Below the pieces are notes generated by a model. The model saw only the letters and a program-made list of their open reading frames with translations, made no database searches and was not told the origin of the DNA. Below are positions 17,801 to 29,396 of a stretch of 38,847 nucleotides of DNA, piece by piece. Position numbers and translations under genes: made by a program. The stretch spans positions 1 through 38,847 of the forward strand of contig JABVXV010000459.1 in assembly GCA_013365325.1 (NCBI GenBank), read 5' to 3'. The stretch is from Dipetalonema caudispina. Its lineage: Eukaryota > Nematoda > Chromadorea > Rhabditida > Onchocercidae. Within the stretch, counting starts at the first letter, position 1, and every line of letters begins with the position of its first letter.

Positions 17801-20800
17801 CAGTGAAAATAAAATGACATGCTATTTGACCACAAAATCCGGTCTAACACCTTCAACAACATTTGATGATAATCAAAAAATATCTGATGATTCGGAAAAA
17901 TACAATTATTACGAAAAAATCTGTCTGAGAGGTAGCTAAACGCAAAATATATTCCTACAGTAACCAGATTTTCGGGCTTTAATTATTAATCAGCGATCTT
18001 TCTTAAAATATATTATGAATTTAAGTGCAAGAATGTTAGAATGCTATTTCCACTTCGATAGGTGAATTGACGATCTACCTGGTTTTCAAAATGAAGGATT
18101 ATATTGCATCCACAAGCAAAATGATTTATCCAATTAGAATTTCTTCTTTAATTTTTTAGACTAATCCTGAATTCTTTCATTGTTTTCAATTCTTTAATTT
18201 CAATTTTTCTATATCTTCAGGCATTATGCCATGTCAGGATAGCAGTTTTGAACATGTTTCAAATCATGCTTTGTTAAATATCGGAAATAAGGTTGTCTAT
18301 TCCTCTTGTCTACGATAGCCATTTTTGACACGAACTTTACAACTTGATACTTACAATATTACAGGTATCAACAACAAGTATGACAAGTTGCTTAGAAATT
18401 TGTTTACGTTCTGGTAAACAATGCAGTTCAGTGATGTTTTTTCACGACAAGGTAATAATATCCATTGGCATATCAATTGATTAGATAGTAAACAATAATA
18501 GATAAAATGTATACAGCTAGAAAGATGACGATTAAATTAGTTGTTATCGATGAAAGTTATAACAACAAACATAAATATAGGAATTTTTGAGAAAATATTT
18601 AGCAATGTATATTTGATCCAATGGATTTCTTTCAGGATGAGTGTGTATTAAGCAAGACAACTCAGTATTCAAGCGATGAACAACTTCGATACTTTCCGGC
18701 AGTTAGTTTTTCACGATTATTTTCAACAATATATCATTCTATGCGAATTTACTACCTGCTAATAATGAAGTTTTATAACATTCCAAATGCGTTGTTATGG
18801 GATAAATTAATGATAGTCATAAAGTTTCTTTTCGAATAAATGCACATACAGATGGATGATTAAATTCAAAAGTTACCGGAAATGGTTGACAATAACTGAT
18901 GGCTTAATTGTTGCAGGTGGATTACTTCGATAATGTGTGTGATTATAGAATTACTGTAAATATGTCCCCGGAAAATAAAATGACCGAAATACCAATATCA
19001 ACAGTAGACGGACCACTAAATGGTATCAAAAATTTGTGGCTATTTGGAACACGATTGTTATCATTTACTGATAACTTTAATCCCTTTGATATCAACGAAC
19101 AGAAGAATCTTGATCTGAAAGCAATTCATGGAAGTTGGGCAATGTTGGACTGAAATAGACAAAAGTTTCGTTGAAATTTAAAAATATATAAATTATATCG
19201 TATCCAGGACTGGAAACAGAATGTGGCGCATCTGGTATTTTGATATCTGTACTGTTTCCCAAACCCACAGTTGGCGCAATATTTATCAAAGATCATTTTG
19301 CAACATGCCGCTCCGAATTTAGCAATACGATGAATGCAGCGATGGAAATTGCACTGTCCACTCTTCGACAAGACAATCCACCGTGTCCTGGTTATGAAAT
19401 TGTTCGTTTTATCGTAATTTTAGTTTGATTTTTTAATTTTTCAAAATGCTTATTTCAAGAGGATCATAAATAATGTTACAGTATTCTAACAAACTAAATT
19501 CGAAGAAAAGATAGTAGTTACGTTACACAAATTATGTCGAAGATAATTATACTAATTATATCCACATCATTTCAATGTATACGATTCATCCATGCTTAGA
19601 ATCCCTCGATTTGGTCTTTCATTGTGGTAGTCCAAAAGAATGGTTTGGGAATACCGGGTTTGATGACTGACGAAGATCGGGTATTCAACATTACCTGCGA
19701 TTACTCAAACGGTCATACTACGAATGATTCTTCTCAAGATAGGGTGTATGTTAACATTTATTTATATGTTATGATAACTAAAAGTTAGAACTTTTAAATT
19801 ATTTTTGTTTGCAATGGATGTTGATGAGAAAAAATTGAGAGATTTTCTTTTTTTTTTTTTTTTTTGAGGGAAAATATTAGATAATAAGCACATAAGAAGT
19901 TTAATTTATTAGCGTGAATATAAATTGCGCCAATTTCATTAATTAATTGAACTTAAGCATAAGTATTGCATTATCGATTTTATTGTAATTTAACTACAGA
20001 CTTCTACAAGAAGCATCACAAGACTGGTCATCTACCCCCGCTTCCAATGACCATGTGCAATTGACGGTATTTCGTGGTGACCAACCGGTGAGTACTGCTG
20101 TGATGGGCGAAGAATTGGAAATGAGATGGACAGTGATGAAAGATCGATTGGATAACGTTGGATTGTTCGTAAATCGTTGTATCGCAGAACGTTTGGATGG
20201 AACACCACCTCTACCACCACCACTTACGCTTATTTCTGATGGGTAAGTATTGCTTATTTCATATTAGTATTTTGTGATTATCATATCATATTTTAATCAA
20301 TATCATAGTCTTGTTCCTGTTATTATCTTTATTATTGTTTTCCCTAAACTTTCTCCAACCTTCGATGAGTTAATTCAAGGTTACCTTAAAACTTCCAGAG
20401 AGGTCAGCTAACGTCCAAAATGTTCCTGTTGCTATGTAAAATAATTTTTTTTTACACAAAAAAAAAATCTATATTTACTCAAATAATTTTTAGATGTATT
20501 GACGGTAAAGTTAGCCGTCTATTAATGCAACATCCTATCACACAGTTTGATGGTGGTTTGAAGACTAAAATTAAAGTTTTTCGATTTGACGGGTCACGTC
20601 GTGTTCGCATCCTTTGTTCTGTGGATATTTGTATTGAAGAGTGCTTACCGGTCCATATTTCACTAATTTGAATTTTTAACGGGGAGATAGAAATTGGAAG
20701 TGGAAATTTTTTGAATGAAATTGAAAGGAAAGAAGTAAAGAAAATCGTAAACAAATTCTATCTTTTCAGTGAGAATAAATTCAGGCATAAGTTTGATATT

Positions 20801-22285
20801 TTTTATTCTATTAAGCGCAAAACGAAATAAATTTTACGTATTGCTAAAATTTTCTTAGCAATAGGATACTGTACTAAAAATAAACATGCTCTTCTTTCAA
20901 ACTTTCTCTTGGAGCAATAAGAGTCCATAATGTAAAAATTATACTGAAACATATATCCGATAACAATTATCAATTATAGGTTACTTGTGATATGGAAATC
21001 AGTGGCAATTCGATAAATTCTAATAAAAAAAAGCGGGAAATTTTTACTTCACTAGCTCAACAGGTAAGTTTTATGTACTCTTTTCTTGTGAAATATTGTG
21101 AGTTTTCAGAAGTTAAGTCAATTACAGCTGTCGAGTTAGTGTCCATGACAAGTCAATGTCTCATATGACATAAATTCTATTAAAATTTAATTTAGACTTC
21201 AGCCCAGCGAGTTAAACGAGAGCTCATTACTGGGACATTTACAATTGTTGAAGAAAATGTCGATCTAGTGCCTAATGAAGATGGAACGAAAATGGATGAG
21301 CGATCGTTAAATCAAAGTAAGCTAATTTTAGGATTGTGCAAAATTTACATTCGAGAAAGAAAGAGAGAATAGAGTTTAATTTGCTTCGCCAATTTTTTCA
21401 TGAACAAAAACACCGAAAAGTGTATGCTTTAAAAGCTAGCATTAGTCGGTTGAATTTTAAATAATATTTGTAAATCTTTCTGCAGATATGATATCATTTC
21501 AATTTCCTGAAAACAACCAGTTTTGTGTTCAAAGTCTCGCATTTCTTGTCCTTATCGCAATCACATTAATACTTTTAACGGTGCAAATTTTTCTGCTATG
21601 TAAATATACATGGTTTAAAACTCAGGAATTTGTTTCTTCTGGTAAGTTGTTATTTTTAAAAACATTTATCAAACTTTAGTAAACATTTATTTATATTAGT
21701 AAGGAAAAAAAATTTATTATTTGCCATTAATGTATGTTTGCAATGTTTTATCATCTATTTGTTATTGAAAAAAAAAAAAAATAACAGATATTACCAAAAA
21801 AAAAAAAAAAAATGATCTGTTCATGAAGTTTTCTCAGGGATTCCTCTTCAGATAATGAAGGCAGCTGTGATATCATATCAGCTCCTCAACATGTTTACTT
21901 TGGTCATGAGAACTGTTGTCCTGTGGAATCGCGTACGACACTATGGAAAATTATCAGGCAGAAATACTTGAAATGAAAATCATTTATTTATTGTTTGCAT
22001 ATTATCAATACATAAATAATTCCATGGTTATTTACTTTTTTTTCTTCGATATTCAATCTATTTCAATTGTATTTTATAGATGACAATGAAAAAAAAAAAA
22101 AGAGTTAAGAGAAAATGATATTAGCGGCACTACTAATAATATTTTAGTATGGAATTTTTTGTGATTGTATATGTTATTTATCACCTGTAATGATAATTTA
22201 TTGGGATTTCTTATTTCATTTTTGTTATAACGAATTTTCAGAACGCGAAATGTGGACGTCAGCGGCGGAAGACGTGTTTTTGTAA
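14834..22285 (+). CDS. NompA/NOAH-like PAN + ZP domain membrane protein, 21 exons
   Basis: Family role: apical extracellular matrix linking epidermis or sensory endings to the cuticle (Drosophila NompA, C. elegans NOAH-1/NOAH-2). Exons: 14834-14903, 15166-15299, 15664-15808, 16218-16291, 16429-16505, 16803-16933, 17412-17530, 17754-17931, 18221-18291, 18365-18451, 18636-18701, 18917-19022, 19208-19413, 19600-19745, 20000-20242, 20494-20650, 20980-21063, 21196-21316, 21486-21641, 21852-21932 and 22242-22285. Phases fit and give 831 aa. Residues 1-23 are a signal peptide. Four PAN/apple modules occupy about 25-412, each with the C-x3-C core (for example ECLSMC, QCFNYC, SCLEIC). The ZP domain spans about 420-690. 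Two furin-type sites follow, KKKR at 686-689 and RVKR at 703-706. One TM helix lies at about 755-778, before a tail of about 50 residues. The ends of exons 12, 13 and 20 have alternatives. The paralogue is not assigned. Confidence 0.92.
20494..21316 (+). other. ZP C-terminal half and double proprotein cleavage region
   Basis: Exons 16-18 of the PAN-ZP gene. They encode the ZP-C cysteines (ILCSVDIC, EECLP, VTCDME) and then two basic sites: NKKKR before EIF, and RVKR before ELITG, 17 residues apart. In ZP proteins a consensus furin site sits between the ZP domain and the TM helix, and cleavage releases the ectodomain into the matrix. The two sites lie on either side of the exon 17/18 junction. 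Confidence 0.8.
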
Positions 22286-22307
22286 CGTGATACAGCGTGC
22301 GTGATAT

Positions 22308-22313
22308 AATAAA
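22308..22313 (+). terminator. Poly(A) signal AATAAA, PAN-ZP gene
   Basis: AATAAA lies 22 bases after the TAA of the proposed terminal exon (22242-22285). I found no AATAAA soon after the alternative stop at 21974-21976. This favours the 21-exon model. Confidence 0.6.
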
Positions 22314-22392
22314 AAAGTACTTATAGCTTGAAAATGATTAGAAATATGTTGAAGTTGGCAAAATATGATCGATCATTCCTTTGTATACATAG

Positions 22393-22445
<53 letters not shown>

Positions 22446-23553
22446 CTGATAATTCTGTTGTTCTCATCAAGTTTTTAAATATATGTTTTTTCTGGATTCA
22501 CAAATTTTTCTAGCAAAAAAGGAAAATTCAACAAATAAGGGTAATATATCTGAAAAACATTAGCTTATATTTAACATGTGTTTTAAAAAAAAGAAAGCAA
22601 AAAAAAAGAAAAGCCTTACCAAGTAGAACTGATTTTTTAATTTTGCAAAACATATGGAATCAGCTTGGATTTTCTAGTAAAAGACTTGATTAATGAGCTT
22701 TTGAAAGGGATTAGATAATAGGGAGGAATGATTAAAATAGCCTGTCGTATGGCTTCATTGCAGTACTAATAAAGATTTCCCATTTTCTGAGCCAAAATTG
22801 AATTCTCCCCGGATTGTTCATCAAAGCATACATATATATTACTCATTTTATCCATGTCACTTTCAGTCATCCTGAATATGAAATAACGTCACAAATAAAT
22901 TACTAGCTATTTAACGCTCCATTACTTCAATTGCTTTGCCTGCTTAAAATCTCTTCAGTTCATAATCGAAGCTTATCATTTAGCTTTTCCTATTTTATTT
23001 TCCTATTATATTTATACACTGGGTATTTATGTTTCGTTTATTCATTGGGTATCTGTGTTTTGTCAGTACTTTTCAAATTCTAATTATTGTATAACAATTT
23101 CATAATTCAACTTTGAAATCTTGAGTAGGATAATTTAGGATATAAGACTGAAAGTAGTGATTAAACACTGAAATGGTATACGGTCGATAGTGAATTTATC
23201 AATCAGTTCATTCTCGTAAACTACAAAGTCAAAGTTTTTGTTGATAAAGTTTATATTCGGAAAGAATAAAACTGCTAATTTTTAATGCTTATTATCAAAT
23301 ATTTTAAATGTCAAGTAGTAAAAATGTGCTTTAACAGTACTTTTTTTTGTCGTGTTGTCTTATCAAATGAAAATTATAAAGTGGTCGAGGAAATCCTAAA
23401 GTAATTTTACTAACTTTTCGGACGTATCCTATTCATACTAATATAATTCGAATTAACTTGCAAAAAATACCAGACTGATCTAAAAAAGAAGCAACTTTAA
23501 GTATGATTCCAAACATTTACACCTATATCTTAGAATTATTTGTGAATCAGCGT
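22314..23553. other. Intergenic region before the bHLH gene
   Basis: Apart from the TG array I see no gene or structured element. Promoter sequences of the bHLH gene are expected here, but no motif can be named. Confidence 0.55.
22394..22442. repeat. (TG)n microsatellite
   Basis: About 49 bases of perfect TG dinucleotide, just downstream of the PAN-ZP gene. Confidence 0.98.
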
Positions 23554-23599
23554 ATGAAAGACGAAAAATCGATACAATCAGCTGGTTATAATGAAACTG
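23554..23599 (+). other. Candidate first coding exon of the bHLH gene
   Basis: ATG at 23554 opens a frame of 15 codons ending at a good donor (ACTG|GTACGT, phase 1). Joining it to the bHLH exon needs a phase-1 acceptor. The only one seen is a weak GAAACAG before 23746. A phase-2 donor a few bases later (before GTTTTT) would instead fit the strong TTTTTGCAG acceptor at 23777. Neither join is proven. Confidence 0.25.
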
Positions 23600-23777
23600 G
23601 TACGTTTTTATTTACGTCAGACTTAAATAACAATCTAAGGGAGACTGAAGAATACGTATAAGTCAACTATCTTAATCCACAGGAAAGTAATTCTGATTAG
23701 AAGTTTAAGTGGGACCAATATCTTCCATTCAATGCAATTGAAACAGAGAATTCATCTTTTCAACTAAATTTTTGCAG

Positions 23778-25133
23778 TAATTTTAACTTTCGTAATAAAA
23801 ATTATAAACTCATATTTAAGGAATTAAGTGTGCAACAAATCGAGTCACAGTTTGGTTCTCAAGGAGAGGAATCGGAAGAAAATGGACAGATGGACTGGTT
23901 CGTTGATCGTCGTGCTGCCAATTTTCGGGAACGCCGACGGATGTGCAGTATCAACGTCGCTTTCACGGTAAATAGCTTTTATCCAACACAAAAATTAACA
24001 TACTTCTGATAAAAATTCGAAGTCGATATGAAGATTTTCTCAGAAGTTGTAAGTCGTGTTATCGCATGGAAAATTGATTTCAATGGTATATTTTAATATT
24101 CCGCTTAAACAGACAAAAATAAATTACAAATCAAGCAATTCACATATTAATCTGTTAATGTATTAATCTCGCCTAAAAGATATTTTATGAGTGATAGTAG
24201 AAATTATTGCATCGGTAAGAAATTTTCGGTATTATATAATTTTTTATGAGTAAGATGATTTAATGAGCTAGAGTTATTAAGTAAAAAATTAATAAGTAAT
24301 AAATAATAGTGAATTTCTGATCACTGATCTTCTGGTAATTCTTTACTCTTTCAGTTCTGTTCTAAAGTTTCAGCTCATTTGTCGGAAGCATTAGTCATTG
24401 AACGAATATCAAATTCAAATTTTCTAACAAAAATAGGAAATCGATACTTCTCAATTATTCCAATCACTAACGCCCATAACCTGTGCCCAAGGTCTTTATT
24501 GAAATAGTACTTAATGAATGAATAATAGTCAATAAAATAATTGTGTTTCGGTGGAAAATGGTATTTGCAGAAATTACGGCGATATATTCCAACATTTCCA
24601 TACGAGAAACGCTTATCCAAAATAGATACATTGAATCTAGCAATTGCATATATTTCACTTCTTGAGAATCTACTGAACAGCGATCATCAAAACGTACATG
24701 CTTACTTGAAGGAAGCTCTTGTAATGGCACGAACCGGAAATCCACAAGCACCACCTTGGAGTACAAGTGGTTCGTTAGTTCTTTTTTTCAAAAATTTTTC
24801 AACGGTAATGATTATGATACGAAAGAGGCACAAAACATATCTTTCATTGGCATTAGTGTAGGAAGTTTTTTTTTTTTTTTGGAAAATAAATGCTCGCTTT
24901 TGTTCTTCTTAAATCTAGCAGTTATGTCAGAGTACGACTTCGGTATAAATGAATTTGTTAATTTTTGCAACCATTTCACATTTTCTTGAAAAGTGCTCAT
25001 ATTTTCCGCCACGCCACATTTTTCTTCTTTTCCCTCCAATTTGTTTATTTAACTTCAATTCAAATGTATTACAGATCTCATAGCACGTCTTAGTTGGATT
25101 AATTGGAAAAAACTGGGCATTAAACCGATGTGA
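23778..25133 (+). CDS. hlh-13: PTF1A/Fer1-family bHLH transcription factor (HLH-13-like)
   Basis: Nuclear DNA-binding factor of a family that dimerises with class I (E-protein) bHLH partners and specifies neurons. Secure coding parts are 23890-23967 or longer, 24571-24769 and 25075-25133. The basic region reads [12 protein letters not shown], helix 1 SINVAFTKLRRYIP, the loop [12 protein letters not shown] and helix 2 [16 protein letters not shown]. The SIN start of helix 1 and the PYEKRLSK loop are the PTF1A/Fer1 signature and favour it over FERD3L. The intron falls inside helix 1. The last exon adds a short conserved-looking tail, [17 protein letters not shown]. From ATG 23890 the protein would be 111 aa. 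However, the frame is open upstream to the TTTTTGCAG acceptor at 23777, through an acidic/Gln-rich stretch, and an out-of-frame ATG at 23882 comes first. A further 5' exon is therefore likely and the true start is unresolved. Confidence 0.88.
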
Positions 25134-25163
25134 TATACTATACGTACTGTAAATTCTTTATGT

Positions 25164-25169
25164 AATAAA
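25164..25169 (+). terminator. Poly(A) signal AATAAA, bHLH gene
   Basis: AATAAA lies 30 bases past the TGA stop (25131-25133), so the 3' UTR is short. It also lies in the 75 bp gap before the stop codon of the convergent EB-module gene. Confidence 0.65.
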
Positions 25170-25208
25170 AGAAAACGGTGAAAACTCTTTAAATAAACAA
25201 TGAAAATA

Positions 25209-28200
25209 TTATGGATTCCGTGCATTTCCGCCGAACACTTGTTCAACACCCGTCAAAATTGCATTTAAACTGAATGGATCATCTGGATTGGTGCAACGTG
25301 ATCCGATCAAGGAATCCTGGAAAAATTAATTTATGAACATATGAAAATGTTAGTACTTGAAAAAGGAAATAAATTATTACCTGTTTATAGCCACACAAAC
25401 ATTGACAAGTACCAAAGCGACATTCAGAGAAATTTGGACATTGCTTGCTGGTCACACATCTTTCACCTAGATGTACTCGTCGTACACATTTATCCATGAC
25501 AGGAACTTCATCGATTCCACAACTTTTCTCGCATGTTGCAAATCGACCGTCATTACTCTGGAAGAAATTGATGATAACATCAAATCAAGCACAACAATGA
25601 AGAATGCGGAATGTCTAAACTGCGTTGTTGCGGCTAATATCATTTGCTAATTAATTTGCACAAATATAAAAAATGATGACTAAGCTCTACTATTAGTTTG
25701 CACTACAATTAAAACATCTCACCGACAGCATCGTTTTGACAGTAGAGTACCACAACAATAACATCATTGTTCAGGAAGCGAGCCTTTTGTTGAACCAGTA
25801 TTGCTCAGAAAATCCACCAATACCCTAAAAGCACCTTTTCAAGCCTACCTCATTGTAGAAGTTTTGAGGTATTTAATTTTGTAGTATAGAAAAAGGGATG
25901 GCAACAAACTGATTGTAACAATTCTGATAGAAGAATTTATTTCTTTTTTTTTTTTTCTAGGAGATATCACAATAAGGCATCTTTTTCCATTTAGTTAGGG
26001 ATAATTTTATATCTTACTATCAAAGCTGATAAATTATCTCTATCAAGTATTTTCAAACAATCAATCCAATTGTAGTATTTTACAGGCTTATATTTTGTTT
26101 CGCTGAATCTTCCTGAATTTTTTTCTAAGAAATAAAATTCGCATTATATTCATAAATAAACAGTTATAGTAAACAAACTGCTCTGATAAAACAGCTGATC
26201 ATTAACAAGGTAAAGCTTAGTCATTTGAAAAAAAAAAAAAAAAAAAAAAAAACGTTATAGAAAAGGATTATTTTGTATCACGCAACAACGACAGCTAAGA
26301 CATACCGCGTCATCCCATTTCCTCATATCTGATCCTTAAACACTTATATAACATGCAAATTTCTATATTTAAAATCAGTAATTGTTGTGGAATGTTTCGT
26401 TTAGAAAGAAAGTTTCGTTATCCTTTTGGGATTTCATTCAAAATAATAATGCGGATAAAAAGAAAAAAAAAGAAAAGAAATGAGCAAATTATAAAACATT
26501 TCATTTGCAAATCAAATAATGGAAATTACCAAAAATTGAAATAAGAATTTCAAGACACTTAAGAAATTGTGTTATTTGTTCACATATAGAAAATTAATTT
26601 CAAAATTTTTATTAAGTAATTTTTTAGATAAATTAAAGATGAATAGCAGTAAAAAACAAAAAAAAAAAATTCCATATTCTGTATTTTTAGTTGAACTACG
26701 GTATGTTCTTTATTTACACTAATAGATTTAAGTATCCAATATTTAGGAGTAATCGAAACAAACACAAAATGAATTCTTTGTAAAATTTAAACGGTAACTT
26801 ACAGGATGAAAACCATCTTTGCATTGACAAAGTCCCAAAACACAATGCATCGTTACGCCGCCTTCACACTGTAATTGAAAATTCAAAATTACCATAATGT
26901 TTAATGATTTCAACTTAAAAGTTTTACAACACTTATTCGATAAAGTATTTGCTAATGAATATTATATACTTCTCATTGTTCATTAAAATGAATTTAATTT
27001 AGCGAAGTGAAAGATGGAGAGATCAATATGTTGAATAGAAAAAAAAAAAGAAGAAAAAAGAGGAAGACTTGTTGATGAAGCTGACAAGGATCCTCTCGAT
27101 GTGCCATGCTTAAACATTGATTATTAATATAAAGCGGAGTTGGATCACGACATGGCTTTGGACAACATAAACTTGTTTTCCAACCAGGCTCCGAGATTGT
27201 GTAACAGTGATGAGTGAGTGGTCGACAACGATGTTTCTCGGAGACACCCATATCGCATGACTGCCTTCAATTTTGGGAATATGATATCATTTATAACATA
27301 ATTAATAAATACTTATGCAAATAAGCAAAATATTTTAGTTTCAAATGAATTTTTCTTTTCCTGAAAAACGAAAACGAAAAATGACAAAGTGTACGTTAGA
27401 TCAGGTTCTCCATAAGGACACTTCAATTTGCAACAATGTCCAACGTACGGACTGCCGTACGCTACGCATCGATAACCCAAAGGACAGCTATCCGTTGATG
27501 CAGCATTTTCAAGCATATCAATATCGTTGATAAAAAGACGTCGACAAGCTTGCTGTGGTTGTGTTCCATCTGGACATACTGGAAATCTTTCATTGGAAGG
27601 GATTCCTTACATATTTTATATAATTTTAACCGGATTTCATTTCGAGCATATAAAATAATTTAGTTTTAAATCATTGCACGGAATAAAAAGAATTTTCTAA
27701 ATTTTATGTTTATTAAATAAGTTTTTATTACTAAATTTTTTTGTAACAGTAATTAATATATGCTACCAAATATAATACGACATTTTGAATTTCGAAATTT
27801 CTGGAATTACCTGTCATCTTTATTATCCTGGATAATGTTATCGTGAGAAATGCTATGGATAGAAATGTTCTATTTGTATTAATTAGACTAATTTAAATTT
27901 TCTGCAAACATACATGCAAAACATCGTTGTTTAGCTATATCACGTGTAGTACCGGGTGCACATTGACATACTCCTGCGATACATGCATTGAAAACATCGA
28001 CACATTGGTTATCCTTCTCGCAACTTTGTCCCCAATGTGCTACTCTCTGACATTCTACTCCATATAATTGTTGTCCTGATGGACAAGCTGAAAGTATGGC
28101 TTTATACATTTGCTAAGACATGGAATAAAATTGATGCAAGAAAATAAGAAAATTTGGAATATTTAAATTTAACATGGAAAAGCTTACACACAACACATTC

Positions 28201-29094
28201 TCCATTGATAATACTACCGCCCCAACACTCACATTTCCCATCTCGACAAAGAAGCGGCGGTTTGCAGTCTCTTTGACAGCTGTCACCAATTTTATTCGGA
28301 GCTGAACAAAACTATGATTTAAATTACTAAAAGCTGTTAAGAATATTAATTAGCAGATGGATTGGAGAATTTATTAGCTAAAAACTTGTAAGTCGAAAAA
28401 AAATATATATATCCATCTACGATTTTTCGCTGGGAATGTTTAATTTTAACAAAAGTGAAATTGAGTTTTTCGACTAGTCAGTCCCTCAAATTTTTACATC
28501 AATCATATTATTTAAAGAAGCTTTTTTATAACTGAAAATAACATCAAAAATAATATACTTATAGATTACTTAATTACAAATCACTTAAATGATGCATTTC
28601 AATGAAAGTTAAGAAAAATCTTGTTAATGAAACCTAATCTACATATAGTTGTTTGTCCATCAATATCAAACTCCTCGAAATTCGTTGGACATGTACATCG
28701 TTGATCGCGACAAACACTGTTCATACCATAACAATCTTCATCAAATAAACACTTACTGCCAATTAATTTCTCTATAATTAATATTTTTACAAAATTTCAT
28801 TCTTTAAACAATCAATCAATTAAATTTCGTAACTAAAATCAATCTAATTACTATCAATCTATGAAATTTCCTTTTGTGAAATTTTGGTATTAGAATATTA
28901 TATAATATACTGATTACTACTTCCAATCCTACTTATGACAGTTCATCCGGAAATAATCCTGAATGATTGAAAGGATGTATGTGAATTGATGAATATTCAA
29001 AGAACTTACGTGTACAAGGTACATCAAAACCATGAAAAAGTTTGGTAAAATGAAATAAGACTGTTATGGTGACACTCAAATAGTACGTCGCCAT
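25209..29094 (-). CDS. Secreted cysteine-rich EB-module protein, 9 exons
   Basis: Probably a secreted extracellular protein; its ligand is unknown. Exons in transcript order: 29094-29010, 28771-28634, 28301-28188, 28087-27914, 27578-27395, 27264-27069, 26868-26803, 25557-25381 and 25316-25209, giving 413 aa with matching phases. Residues 1-22 form a signal peptide (MATYYLSVTITVLFHF, then a short Lys/His stretch). The rest is a chain of disulfide-rich modules with 50 Cys in total. Repeated EB-type patterns include GDSCQRDC, WGQSCEKDNQC and GERCVTSKQC, each followed by a C-x-C such as KCEC, VCQC or TCQC. No TM segment or GPI-like tail is seen, and the C terminus after the last Cys is ordinary. 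The exon 2 donor is chosen at 28634 because it keeps a Cys, but 28643 is also in phase. The exon 6 acceptor ends in AAG rather than CAG. I cannot name the C. elegans counterpart. Confidence 0.86.
25558..26802 (-). other. Long intron of the EB-module gene
   Basis: The 1.2 kb intron between exons 7 and 8, much longer than its neighbours. It contains an A run (26229-26252) and no exon-like stretch I can support on either strand. Confidence 0.6.
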
Positions 29095-29127
29095 TTAGAT
29101 TCAATGAAATCATTCGTTTTGATAATG

Positions 29128-29204
29128 TCTGTGCATGTATATATGTATGTGTGTGTGTGTGTATGTGTGTATGTGTGTATGTGAGTATGTTTGTATGTGT
29201 ATGT
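29128..29204. repeat. (TG)n-rich microsatellite upstream of the EB gene
   Basis: Mixed TG, TATG and TGTATG units, starting 34 bp upstream of the EB-module start codon. In the transcript direction it reads CA-rich. Confidence 0.93.
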
Positions 29205-29319
29205 GATGAAGAATGCATTATACCTTTAGGGAAATCTGGGTCGGTGAGCGACCATGAGCGACAATGTGACAAATTTTTCTTTTATATACATCGGCAATCA
29301 CACACATACCTAAAATGTG

Positions 29320-29320
<1 letters not shown>

Positions 29321-29362
<42 letters not shown>

Positions 29363-29396
29363 ATACATACATACACATACACATATACATATACAT
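29321..29396. repeat. (CA)n-rich microsatellite
   Basis: A perfect CA core (about 29322-29357) runs into CATACA units. It is complementary to the TG tract at 29128-29204, about 117 bp away. Confidence 0.95.
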
